Assembly (NCBI GenBank): GCA_963824545.1
Contig: CAWGPP010000022.1
Span: 124,001 to 188,000, forward strand
From: Bog-532 sp963824545
Lineage (GTDB): Bacteria; Actinomycetota; Actinomycetes; Streptosporangiales; Streptosporangiaceae
DNA: 64,000 nucleotides
Direction: 5' to 3'
Numbering within the stretch: the stretch's first letter is position 1; the number at the start of each line of letters is the position of its first letter. Position numbers and translations under genes: made by a program. Shown piece after piece: positions 51,266 through 59,929 of this stretch. The notes beneath the pieces were generated by a model. It had not been told where the DNA came from, did no database searches, and was given only the letters and a program-made list of their open reading frames with translations.

Positions 51266-51967
51266 CTAGCTCCGGGCCAGCGCGGACCGCAGGAACTCCA
51301 CGGTGCGGCTCCACGCCAGCTTGGCCGCGTCCTCGTTGTAAGTGCCAATCAGGTTCTCGTCGTTGAAGAACGCGTGCCCGGCGTCGTAAAAGTGCACCTG
51401 GACCGGCACGCTGGCCTGCGTACGGACCTGCTCCAGCACCGCGCGCGCATGGTCCGCGGGAATCGCCTGGTCCTGCTCGCCGAAGTGGCCCTGGACCGCG
51501 GCCCGGACGCCGGAGTAGTCCGCGTCGCCCTGCAGGAAGCCGTAGAAGACGACGGCCGCCGCGACCTTCGCCCCCGCGCGCGCCGCCAGGTGCAGCACAA
51601 ACGATCCACCCGTGCAGAAGCCGACGACGCCGACCGCGTCCCCGGTGACGGCCGGCTGCGCCAGCAGGAAATCGACCGCCCCGGCCAGGTCACGGACCGC
51701 CTCGGCGGGGGAGAGCTGCCCGGCCAGGGACTGGGCCTCCGCCTCGTCGTGCGTGGTCCGGCCGCCGTAGAGGTCCGGCGCCAGCGCGACGAACCCCTCG
51801 CGCGCGAAACGGTTGCAGACGTCCGCGATGTGGTCGGTCAGCCCCCACCATTCCTGGATGACGATGAGCCCCGGGCCGCCGCCGCTTTCCGGCACGGCCA
51901 GGTAACCGTGCGCGGTGCCGCCGTTGCTCGGGAAGGTGACGTTCTGGTACGGCGTCTGATCCGTCAT
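51266..51967 (-). CDS. Dienelactone hydrolase-family protein
   Basis: A 233-residue alpha/beta hydrolase of the dienelactone hydrolase family. The nucleophile is Cys in GVVGFCTGGSF, the acid Asp is in GHFGEQDQAIP and the base His in YDAGHAFFND. IQEWWGLTDHIADVCNRFAREGF is the typical N-terminal block. The ATG at 51967 overlaps the stop of the GNAT gene (ATGA), so both are translated from one mRNA. In aromatic degradation this enzyme opens dienelactones. Many family members have other ester substrates. Confidence 0.93.
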   Translation of the reverse strand: MTDQTPYQNVTFPSNGGTAHGYLAVPESGGGPGLIVIQEWWGLTDHIADVCNRFAREGFVALAPDLYGGRTTHDEAEAQSLAGQLSPAEAVRDLAGAVDFLLAQPAVTGDAVGVVGFCTGGSFVLHLAARAGAKVAAAVVFYGFLQGDADYSGVRAAVQGHFGEQDQAIPADHARAVLEQVRTQASVPVQVHFYDAGHAFFNDENLIGTYNEDAAKLAWSRTVEFLRSALARS

Positions 51968-52458
51968 TCGCTCGTCCCCGTTTCCGCGGCGGACCCGAGC
52001 CGGGCCAGCGCCGGGCCGGAGAGCCGGTAGTTGTCCCAGTCGTCCATGGCCCGGGCCCCGATGGCCCGGTAGAACTCGATGGACGGCGTATTCCAGTCCA
52101 GCACGGCCCACTCCAGCCGCGCGTATCCGCGCTCGGCGCAGAGCCGGGCCAGCTCGGCGAGCAGCGCCTTGCCGTGCCCGCGGCCGCGCGCCGCCGGCTC
52201 GACGAACAGGTCCTCCAGGTAGATCCCGTGCGTGCCGGTCCACGTCGAGTAGTTAAGGAACCACAGCGCGAACCCCGCGACCACGCCGTCATCCCCGGTC
52301 GCGACGTGCGCGAACACCGCCGGCGCGGGGCCGAACAGCGCGTGGCGCAGATCCTGCTCGGTCGCGGTGACCTCATCGAGGGACTTCTCGTACTCGGCCA
52401 GCGCGCGGATGAGGCGGTGGATCGCCGGGACGTCACCGACGCGGGCAGCCCTGATCAC
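51964..52458 (-). CDS. GNAT-family N-acetyltransferase (diamine/thialysine-type)
   Basis: A 164-residue GNAT acetyltransferase. The acetyl-CoA loop is ARGRGHGKALLAEL and ends with WNTPSIEFYRAIGARAMDDWDNYRL, the pattern of the spermidine/thialysine acetyltransferase subgroup (SAT2-like). It transfers acetyl groups to an amine in the cytosol. The start is GTG 52458, nine bases downstream of the SIR2-STAND stop on the same strand. It overlaps the dienelactone hydrolase gene by 4 bp. Confidence 0.92.
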   Translation of the reverse strand: MIRAARVGDVPAIHRLIRALAEYEKSLDEVTATEQDLRHALFGPAPAVFAHVATGDDGVVAGFALWFLNYSTWTGTHGIYLEDLFVEPAARGRGHGKALLAELARLCAERGYARLEWAVLDWNTPSIEFYRAIGARAMDDWDNYRLSGPALARLGSAAETGTSE

Positions 52459-52467
52459 GCCTCAAGC

Positions 52468-55400
52468 CTAGTGCGGGCCGTCGTCAGCGGACCGGCCGGC
52501 GGCTTTCTCGGCGGCTTTCTCCGCCGCGACCAGTCGCTCCACCGTGGCCAGCGGGTCGGGGTCCAGATCCGGCGGCACCAGCCGCGCGTGCAGGGCGTCG
52601 GCCTTGGCGGCCCAGCCGCGGTCGGTGTGCTCGGCCTCGTCGAGCAGAGCGTGGGCACGCAGAGCGTCGAGTTCGTGCCGGGGCAGATGATGGCGGACGG
52701 CCAGCCGCAGCGCGGCGTCGGCGGCGTCGCGGCCCTGGTACAGCGGGTCGGGGTCGGCGGCCGTCTGGCTAGCGCGGATGCGGGCCCGCGCGGCGAGGGC
52801 GGCGGAATGGGCGGGCACCATGCCACGCGGGCTGGCGATGCCGATCGCCTCGTCCGCGTTCCGCTCGGCAGCGGCCCAGTCACCCTGGGCCCGGGTGCAG
52901 TCGGCCAGGTCGGTCAGGGTGACGGCCAGCTCGATGAGGTAATCGCCCTCGCGAAGACAGGTGGCCGCCGTGGTCAAGTGCTCCCCGGCGGTTTGGGTGT
53001 CCCCGGCGGCCAGGGCCAGGCGGCCCAGAAGACGGTGACACAGGGCCAGCTCGCCGTTCCAGCCGCGCTCCTGGCAGATCTGGACGTTCCGGATGGTCAG
53101 TTTTCGGGCAGGCCCGGGCCGCCCGGTGCGAAGCAGCCGCTCCGCCCAGCGTGCCCCGTATCCCGCGTACAGATGGTCCTGATTCACGTCCTCGGCATGC
53201 AGGATCTTATCGGCGGTCATGGATTGCCGCTCAGCTTCGGCGGTGTCCCCGGCCAGGTCCGCCACCCAGGCCAGGTACTCGTGCCCAACCCATATTTCCT
53301 CGCGATCATCGGTGGCCTGCGCGCAAACCAGTCCCTCAGCCGCGGCATCCCGGGCCGGCCCAGGGTGCCCGAGTTCGGCGAGGCAATCGGCCAGGCCCTG
53401 CAGCCCGACCGCAAGGTTGACCGCATCGTCGGCGTCACGATAGACGTTGACGGTGATCGAGAAGTACTCCCGGGCCGAGGTCAGATCGCCGGCCATCGCC
53501 GCGAACACCCCGACATCATTGACGTAGAAGCCCATACGGCGGCTACCAAGATGAGCGTCACAGGCGTCCCGGAGCAGGGGGCTGGCTACGAATGCACCCG
53601 CGGCGCGCTGCCCGAGGCGGGCCGACGGCATTGTCCGCCAGATCTCACCATTGTTGCTCCGCGTGCGGTAGATGTCGTCGGCGGCTTCCCAGTGGCCGGC
53701 CTCTAGCAGCAGTTCGATGGCTTCGACCACCCGCAGCCCATCGGCCCGGCTGGCCACCGCGTCGGCCGGCAGCCCGGCCAGCGAAGTCTCCGCCGCAATT
53801 TCGGCGGCGTCCATGGCCAGCGTGCGGAAGGTGTCGCGGACCAGCGGGTGGGCGGAGATCGTCCCGTCCGGGTGCCAGGAGGCCAGCCCGCTCAGCCGGT
53901 CGCGGACTGCGGCCTGGACCATGGCGGGCGTCCGCCCGGCCAGCCGGCCCCCGAACACCTCATGCTGGGCCACCGCGAGTACCGCGTCGGCCGAAGCGGG
54001 CCGGGCGAACAGCGACACCGCCGCGAGCAGGTACCGGTCCGGCTCAGCGAGCCGCTCAGAGTAGAACGTCAGGACCTTGCCGACCCGGGCGTCGGTGCGG
54101 GTGGCCGCGTCCAGTTCGGCGCGCAGCGCGGCCAGATCGCCGGCGGGCGGCCTATCGGCCAGCAGCCCGGCCAGGACCCCGGTGGCCAGGGCGTGCCCGT
54201 CCACGGCGCGGACCAGCGCTTGCCGCTCGACGTCCGGCAGCCAGTGGCCGCCGGCGGTGGCCAGCAGTTCTGAGCCTTCGGCAGGAGTGAAGGGAGGCAC
54301 CTCCAGCATCCTGGCCCGGCCGCCGTCGAAGCGTTCCAGATCGGCGAACGGGAACCGGCTGGTCAGCACGACGAGGCCGCCATGCTCCCCCTGGCAGGCG
54401 CCCGCCAGTACCTCCCGCAGCGTGCCGTCCAGCAGCCGCCCGAACCCATCCCCGGCCGGTCCCTCCTGAACTACCTCCAGCCCGTCCAGGACCAGCAGCA
54501 GCGGCACCGCCCGCAGCAGGGCCAGCACCGCCTCCGCCAGTCGGCCCCTCCCGCGTGCCGTGAGCCCGAACTGCTCCTCCGCCCACTGCAGCAGGTCAGT
54601 GGCCCAGCGTTCGGCGGACTGGTCGGCATAGAAACTCCACCCGAACACGCCCCGGATGCCGGGCCGCCTGGCCACCCCATCCCGGTCCGTCACCCAGTCG
54701 GTGACCAGGGCGGTCTTGCCCGCGCCACCCCACGCGCTGACCCCGATCAGCGATACCTGGGGATCGGCGGCCCACCGGTCCAGCCGGGCCAGTTCCTCGG
54801 ATCGCCCGGTGAAATGCGCGACCGGCTCCGGCTCCGGCACCCACGTCACCGGCACAGCGGGCCGGGCCCGATCATCCTGTTGCTTCGGCGCCGCGGCGGC
54901 CGGTGCCGCGCTCGCGGCCGGGAACCGGTCGGCTGCCAGGGGTGCCAGCAGCCGCCCCAGCGCGGAGTGATCTTCGCCCGGCGCCGGGTACAGCACCGCT
55001 TGCGCGCCGTAGGCGATTTCGGCGCGCTGGGCCAGGATCTGCGGGTCGTTGCCGCCCGCGTCCGGGTCCCAGGCCATCACCGCGACGTGCCGCGGCGCGC
55101 CGCCCGGGTCGACGCGGGTGCCGGTCCGGTCGGCGATCTCCCGCAGGATCGCGGTGATCCGCTGGTCGGCGAAGCTGAACCCGATCCAGATCAGGTGGCC
55201 GTCCATCAGCCGGGCCAGCACGTACGGCAGCTTGCCGGCGTAGGCGCTCCGGTATTCGGTCGTGGCCAGCACGATGCTGTCCGGGCGGTTGTGCTGGCCG
55301 TGCGCGAACAGCACCGGCAGCTCGGCCTCGCCGAACACGTCGCCGGTCCGCCACCGGTCCAGGCCCAGCTCGTCCTCCCAGGTCATGAACCCCGTCGTGG

Positions 55401-55878
55401 ACGTGCCCGGCCGGACCCGGATCCGCGCGTCGGTGATACCCGGGTCGTAGTTGGTCGTCACCACGGCCTTGAACGGGCACCGGCACACCAGTTCCTGGAC
55501 CGGCGTCCACGACCGCCCGGTCTCCGGGTCGGTCCGCGCGCGCAGGATCGTCCGCAGGACCTCGCGGTAGATCGCCGTGCCCAGGCGGGCGCGGACGATC
55601 TCCACGACCTCTTCCGGGCTGGAGGAGGCCAGGGCCCGGCACGTCGCGGCCTCCGGCTCACCGAGCCGCGGCGCCGCCGCCTCGACCAGTTCGCCGATCA
55701 GCGCCGCCCACAGCGGGTACAGCGGCGCGGATACCCCCGCCCCGAGAAAGGCGACCGCCTGGCCCGAGTCCAGGTACTCGCGCAGCGCGCTTAACCCCGG
55801 TTTGTTGACCCGCCTCAGTTCCGCCGCCTGCTCCGGCGGCAGGCCGTCGAGATAGTTACCCGCCCCATCCCCGTTCAT
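52468..55878 (-). CDS. SIR2-STAND NTPase-TPR protein, candidate antiphage sensor
   Basis: A 1136-residue multidomain protein. The N-terminal SIR2-like NADase domain (about 30-320) has GAGVS (46-50), TTNYD (Asn143), FAHGQ (His193), SIVLATTEY and GFSFADQR (233-240). The central STAND/NB-ARC NTPase (about 350-600) has GGAGKT (384-389), Walker B LLLVLDGLE (about 461-468) and LTSRF (505-509). A winged-helix-like segment follows, then at about 780-1110 TPR-like repeats (AREYFSITVNVYRDADDAVN, AGEHLTTAATCL, AAERNADEAIG). The order matches bacterial defence sensors whose TPR region detects a phage product and whose SIR2 domain then destroys NAD. No separate immunity gene is present. Confidence 0.9.
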   Translation of the reverse strand: MNGDGAGNYLDGLPPEQAAELRRVNKPGLSALREYLDSGQAVAFLGAGVSAPLYPLWAALIGELVEAAAPRLGEPEAATCRALASSSPEEVVEIVRARLGTAIYREVLRTILRARTDPETGRSWTPVQELVCRCPFKAVVTTNYDPGITDARIRVRPGTSTTGFMTWEDELGLDRWRTGDVFGEAELPVLFAHGQHNRPDSIVLATTEYRSAYAGKLPYVLARLMDGHLIWIGFSFADQRITAILREIADRTGTRVDPGGAPRHVAVMAWDPDAGGNDPQILAQRAEIAYGAQAVLYPAPGEDHSALGRLLAPLAADRFPAASAAPAAAAPKQQDDRARPAVPVTWVPEPEPVAHFTGRSEELARLDRWAADPQVSLIGVSAWGGAGKTALVTDWVTDRDGVARRPGIRGVFGWSFYADQSAERWATDLLQWAEEQFGLTARGRGRLAEAVLALLRAVPLLLVLDGLEVVQEGPAGDGFGRLLDGTLREVLAGACQGEHGGLVVLTSRFPFADLERFDGGRARMLEVPPFTPAEGSELLATAGGHWLPDVERQALVRAVDGHALATGVLAGLLADRPPAGDLAALRAELDAATRTDARVGKVLTFYSERLAEPDRYLLAAVSLFARPASADAVLAVAQHEVFGGRLAGRTPAMVQAAVRDRLSGLASWHPDGTISAHPLVRDTFRTLAMDAAEIAAETSLAGLPADAVASRADGLRVVEAIELLLEAGHWEAADDIYRTRSNNGEIWRTMPSARLGQRAAGAFVASPLLRDACDAHLGSRRMGFYVNDVGVFAAMAGDLTSAREYFSITVNVYRDADDAVNLAVGLQGLADCLAELGHPGPARDAAAEGLVCAQATDDREEIWVGHEYLAWVADLAGDTAEAERQSMTADKILHAEDVNQDHLYAGYGARWAERLLRTGRPGPARKLTIRNVQICQERGWNGELALCHRLLGRLALAAGDTQTAGEHLTTAATCLREGDYLIELAVTLTDLADCTRAQGDWAAAERNADEAIGIASPRGMVPAHSAALAARARIRASQTAADPDPLYQGRDAADAALRLAVRHHLPRHELDALRAHALLDEAEHTDRGWAAKADALHARLVPPDLDPDPLATVERLVAAEKAAEKAAGRSADDGPH

Positions 55879-55943
55879 GAAGCAGATCTTCCCGCAAAAG
55901 CGGGCGGATCACAGGCGGTAGGCCTCAAGGCCCGTTACTTGAC

Positions 55944-56609
55944 TTACTTCTTGCGGGCCAGCGTGAGGCCGTCGCCCAGCGGGAGCATGACGACCTCGAC
56001 CCGGTCGTCGGCGGCGGCGTGATCGTTGAAGTCGCGGATGGCCTGGACAAGCTCGCTCTCGTTGCCGGCGTCGATCACCCGGCCGTGCGAGAACGTGTTA
56101 TCCACCAGGATCGCGCCGCCGGGCCGGACGCGCGGCACGACCTCGTTCCAGTAGGCCAGGTAACCGGGCTTGTCGGCGTCGATGAACGCGAGGTCGAACT
56201 GCGGGGTGCGAGGCAGCGCCCGGACCGTGTCCAGGGCCTGCCCGAGGCGCAGCTCGATCTTGCCGGACAGGCCCGCGCGTTCCCAGTATTTGCGGGCCAC
56301 CGAGGTCCATTCGTCGCTGATGTCGCAGCACAGCAGGCGGCCGTCGTCGGGCAGCCCGCGGGCCAGGCAGATCGAGGAGTACCCGGTGAACGTGCCGATC
56401 TCCAGCGCCGACCGCGCGCCGGTCAGCCGGGTCAGGATCGTCATGAACGTGCCCTGCTCGGGGGCGATCGGCAGGGACACCTCACCCGGGTACCATTCGG
56501 CCGTCTCGTGCGCGAGCTCGCGCAGGATCGCGTCGGGCGGCGTGCTGTGCGCACACAGGTACGCGTTGATGTGCATGCCGATCTGCTCACTTCGCTGTGC
56601 CACACGCAT
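55944..56609 (-). CDS. SAM-dependent O-methyltransferase (CCoAOMT-like)
   Basis: A 221-residue class I methyltransferase of the caffeoyl-CoA/catechol O-methyltransferase family. The SAM motif is ALEIGTFTGYSSICLARGLP, and FDLAFIDADKPGYLAYWNE carries the metal-binding Asp. GAILVDNTFSHGRV supplies the other metal ligands. It methylates a catechol-like hydroxyl with Mg(II). Nothing nearby shows the natural substrate. It is divergent from the DUF2079 gene. Confidence 0.93.
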   Translation of the reverse strand: MRVAQRSEQIGMHINAYLCAHSTPPDAILRELAHETAEWYPGEVSLPIAPEQGTFMTILTRLTGARSALEIGTFTGYSSICLARGLPDDGRLLCCDISDEWTSVARKYWERAGLSGKIELRLGQALDTVRALPRTPQFDLAFIDADKPGYLAYWNEVVPRVRPGGAILVDNTFSHGRVIDAGNESELVQAIRDFNDHAAADDRVEVVMLPLGDGLTLARKK

Positions 56610-56670
56610 AACTTAACCGACCCGGCCGCCCCGGCCCGGGCCCCCGCGCGGGCCTGTACGCTCATCGCCG

Positions 56671-58362
56671 ATGAGCAGACCCCGGGCGGCGCGTCATCGT
56701 CTCGCCGTGGCCGCGGCGGCCGCCGCCGCGGCGGCCGCGTACCTCACTTACGGGCTGGTGCAGTACGCGACGTTCCGGGTGGGCACCTTCGACCTGGTGA
56801 TCTTCGATCAGGCGGTCCGTTCCTACGCGCACTTCCACCCGGGCATCGCCCCGGTCAAGGGCGTGCAGGACGGGTTCGGCCCGGCGTTCTCGGTCCTCGG
56901 TGACCACTGGTCGCCGGTCATCGCGCTGCTCGCCCCGCTGTACTGGCTCCACGACGGCCCGCAGGACCTGATCGTGGCGCAGGGCGTGCTGCTTGCCCTG
57001 GCCGTGCCGCCGCTGTGGGCGTTCACCCGCCGCGTCTGCGGGTCCCCGGCCGCGGCGTACCTCGCGGTCGCCGCCTACGCGGTGAGCTGGCCGGTCGCGG
57101 AGGCGGTCGCCGCCGGGTTCCACGAGGTCGCGTTCGTGCCCGTGCTCACCGCGGTCTTCCTCGAGCGGCTCGCCGCCGGGCGGATCCGCACCGCGCTGGC
57201 GGCCGCGTTCGCGCTGCTGTTCGTCAAGGAAGACATGGGCCTGCTGGTGGCGGGGTTCGGGTTGTTCCTGCTGGCCGCGCGCGGCGCCCGGTTCGCCCGC
57301 TGGGCTCCCGGGCATCCGCTGGCCCGCCGCGGCCGCCGGATCCTCCTGGCCGGGGGGCTGGTCATCGGCGGGATCGCCGCCACGGCGCTGGCCACCTACG
57401 TGCTGCGCCCGGCCTTCGGCGGGCGGGCCGGCTACTACTGGGCCTACTGGTCGCTGGGCGGCAACGCCCGGCTGGCCGCCGGGCACGTGCTCCGGGATCC
57501 GCTGGCCGCGGCGCGGCTGGCCGTCACCCCGGAGGTCAAGGCGGCCACGATGGCGTGGCTGGCCGGGGTGCTGCTGTTCCTGCCGTTGCTGTCGCCGATC
57601 ACGCTGGCCGCGCTGCCGCTGCTGGCCGAGCGCATGCTGGCCTCCTCCCAGCCCAACTGGTGGGGCACGACGTACCAGTACAACGCGTTCATCGAGATCG
57701 TGCTGGTGTGCGCCGCGGTGGACGGGGCGGCCCGGATCGCCGGCTGGGCCGCGCGCGCCCGGGCCCGGCGTGCTATCGTCACTGCCGCGGCCGGCGAGCC
57801 CAGCACCCCTAGCGGCCCCAGCAGCCTCAGCGGTCCCGGTGACCTCAGCAGCCTTAGCCGCCCCAGCAGCCTCAATGGTCCCGATGGCGTCAGCAGCCTC
57901 AGTGGTCCCGATGGCCTCGGAAAAGCGGCCTGGCCGGGCCGGTGGTCGGCGATCATCATTGGGCTGGCCTGCGCCGCGGCCCTGGCCGTCGTGCCCCGGT
58001 TCGCCCTCGCCAGCCTGGCCACCCCCGGGTTCTACGGGCGGGACGGCCAGATGCGCGCGGCAGCGGCAGCGGCCGCGGACGCCGAGGTCCCCCCGGGGGT
58101 GACGGTGGACGCCGCCCAGATGCTCGGGCCGCAACTGTCCGGACGCGACACCGTGCTGCTGTGGGGGCCGTCCGCGACGTCGGCGGCCTGGATCGTCGCG
58201 CAGACGCGCTACACCTACCCGTTCCTGAGCCTGCCCAGCCAGCGGGCCCGGATCGGGGACCTGGAACGGCGCGGCTACCAGGTGGACTTCCGCCGCGGCG
58301 GGTATCTCGTGCTGCACCGGCCATCCGCCCCCCAGGTCACGAGCCGGGCGAGACGCGCTTGA
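56671..58362 (+). CDS. DUF2079 polytopic membrane protein
   Basis: A 563-residue membrane protein of DUF2079, distantly like GT-C glycosyltransferases. The conserved N-terminal block FRVGTFDLVIFDQAVRSYAHF, then LGDHWSPVIALLAPLYW and HEVAFVP is followed by about ten hydrophobic helices. A cytosolic or external loop at about 375-420 carries SSLSGPxxL repeats (SGPSSLSGPGDLSSLSRP), an unusual insertion. The C-terminal part (LLWGPSATSAAWIV, GYQVDFRRGGYLVLHR) is soluble. Function unknown; sugar transfer is a guess based on the fold. Confidence 0.87.
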   Translation: MSRPRAARHRLAVAAAAAAAAAAYLTYGLVQYATFRVGTFDLVIFDQAVRSYAHFHPGIAPVKGVQDGFGPAFSVLGDHWSPVIALLAPLYWLHDGPQDLIVAQGVLLALAVPPLWAFTRRVCGSPAAAYLAVAAYAVSWPVAEAVAAGFHEVAFVPVLTAVFLERLAAGRIRTALAAAFALLFVKEDMGLLVAGFGLFLLAARGARFARWAPGHPLARRGRRILLAGGLVIGGIAATALATYVLRPAFGGRAGYYWAYWSLGGNARLAAGHVLRDPLAAARLAVTPEVKAATMAWLAGVLLFLPLLSPITLAALPLLAERMLASSQPNWWGTTYQYNAFIEIVLVCAAVDGAARIAGWAARARARRAIVTAAAGEPSTPSGPSSLSGPGDLSSLSRPSSLNGPDGVSSLSGPDGLGKAAWPGRWSAIIIGLACAAALAVVPRFALASLATPGFYGRDGQMRAAAAAAADAEVPPGVTVDAAQMLGPQLSGRDTVLLWGPSATSAAWIVAQTRYTYPFLSLPSQRARIGDLERRGYQVDFRRGGYLVLHRPSAPQVTSRARRA

Positions 58363-58392
58363 GCCAGGCGCGCGTGCACTAGCCTGGGGCGC

Positions 58393-59685
58393 ATGGCGAC
58401 GCATGCGATAGCCCCGCCGGTCAGCGAGGCGTTGCACATCCCCAGCCCGTCGGTCAACGGTTTCCACATCGGCCCGCTGTTCATCCACGTGTACGCGCTG
58501 ATGTACCTGGTCGGCATCGCGGCTGCGATCATCATCACCCGGCGCCGCTGGGCCGCCGCGGGCGGGGACCCCGAGCTGATCTACGACGTCGCCATGTGGA
58601 GCGTGCCGGCCGGGATCATCGGCGGGCGGATCTACTTCGACATCACCACGCCGATGGACATCCCGCACGCCTGGTACGGCGCGTTCGCGGTATGGACCGG
58701 CGGCCTCGGCATCTGGGGCGCGATACCGGTCGCGGCCCTGGTCGGCATCTGGCGGACCCGCAGGGCCGGCGGCAGCATCCCGGTGATCATGGATGCGGTG
58801 GCGCCCGCGCTGCTGGTCGCGCAGGGCATCGGCCGGATCGGGAACTACTTCAACAAGGAACTGTTCGGCGGCCCGACGAGCCTGCCGTGGGGCCTGCAGA
58901 TCCCGCTCGCCTACCGGCCGCCCGGGTACACGGCCTTCGCCCTCTTCCAGCCGACGTTCCTGTACGAGCTGATCTGGGACGTAGCGCTGGCCGCGGCCCT
59001 GGTGTGGCTCGGTCATCACCGGAGGATCTTCGCGCCCGGCCTGTTCGCGCTGTACGTGGCCGGCTATTCCGCGTTCCGGATCTTCGAGGAGTCGCTGCGG
59101 GTGGACTCGTCGAAGTACTTCCTCGGCCTGCGGCTGAACATGTACGTCGCCTGCGTGCTGACCGTGGCCGGGCTGGCGTGGTTCGTGTTCATCCAGCGCC
59201 GCGGCCGCCGGGCGGTGGCGGCCGGGCGGAGCGCGCCCGAACTGGCGGCGGGCGGCGCGCAGCCCAGCCGGGTCGGCGCCACCGACGCGGACGGTGCCCT
59301 CGCCGAGGCCAGCGTGCCCGCCGAGGTCAGCGTGCCCGCCGAGGTCAGCGTGCCCGCCGAGGTCAGCGTGGCGGCTGGGGCTAGTGCGGCTGAGGTTGAT
59401 GCGGCGGGCGAGGCTGGCGGGGCTGAGGCTGGTGCCGTTGAGGTTGATGCGGCGGGCGAGGCTGGTGCGGCGGCCGGGGACGCGCCTCCGGCCGCGGAAT
59501 CGGCGCAGGCGGCCGCTGCCCCGGAGACGGCATCCGGCGAGGAGCCGGCCAGCGTGGCCAGCGAGGCTGCCGGGGCGGCATCCGGCGAGGAGCCGGCCAG
59601 CGAGGCCACCGGGGCGGCAACGGGCAACGAGGCGGCAGCAGCCGACCATGTGGCCGCCACTGACACCGCCGTTCAGAGCGGGTAG
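58393..59685 (+). CDS. lgt: Prolipoprotein diacylglyceryl transferase with long acidic tail
   Basis: Lgt transfers diacylglycerol from phosphatidylglycerol to the lipobox Cys of prolipoproteins. The first ~280 residues are a standard Lgt: GPLFIHVYALMYLVGI, PAGIIGGRIYFDI, GGLGIWGAIP, QGIGRIGNYFNKELFGGPT (the signature with Arg and Asn) and FRIFEESLRVDSS. About 150 further residues form an Ala/Glu-rich tail with exact repeats (EVSVPA four times, then AAGEAG units), not needed for catalysis. Long tails are known in actinomycete Lgt, but the repeats here are striking. It starts 30 bp after DUF2079. Confidence 0.95.
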   Translation: MATHAIAPPVSEALHIPSPSVNGFHIGPLFIHVYALMYLVGIAAAIIITRRRWAAAGGDPELIYDVAMWSVPAGIIGGRIYFDITTPMDIPHAWYGAFAVWTGGLGIWGAIPVAALVGIWRTRRAGGSIPVIMDAVAPALLVAQGIGRIGNYFNKELFGGPTSLPWGLQIPLAYRPPGYTAFALFQPTFLYELIWDVALAAALVWLGHHRRIFAPGLFALYVAGYSAFRIFEESLRVDSSKYFLGLRLNMYVACVLTVAGLAWFVFIQRRGRRAVAAGRSAPELAAGGAQPSRVGATDADGALAEASVPAEVSVPAEVSVPAEVSVAAGASAAEVDAAGEAGGAEAGAVEVDAAGEAGAAAGDAPPAAESAQAAAAPETASGEEPASVASEAAGAASGEEPASEATGAATGNEAAAADHVAATDTAVQSG

Positions 59686-59796
59686 CTCACGCCCGTCAGC
59701 CGCTCGGACTCCGCCCACAGCCGGCGCTGCGGCGAAGTTGATCTTTGCGGGAAGAGGGATGGGGCGATAGTGGTTAGAGGGACCGGTGAGGCACGG

Positions 59797-59921
59797 GGGC
59801 TTTGGCGGATGGGCTCGGCGGCTTTGGGCGGATGGGGCTCGGCCGCTTTGGGCGGATGGGGCTCGGCCGCTTTGGGCGGATGGGGCTCGGCGGCTCGGGC
59901 GGATGGGCTCGGCGGCTCGGG
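59797..59921. repeat. Tandem 24-bp repeats
   Basis: About five copies of a 24-bp unit (gctttgggcggatggggctc core), slightly diverged at both ends. They lie between the convergent lgt and kamA genes, just beyond the kamA stop. No gene is supported in 59686-59929. Confidence 0.85.
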
Positions 59922-59929
59922 GCGTGATG

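Noticed and set aside
52458..55878. Interpreting the SIR2 protein as a metabolic sirtuin deacetylase
   Set aside because: Zinc-ribbon cysteines of deacetylase sirtuins are absent and the fusion to a STAND NTPase and TPR array fits SIR2-like NADases.
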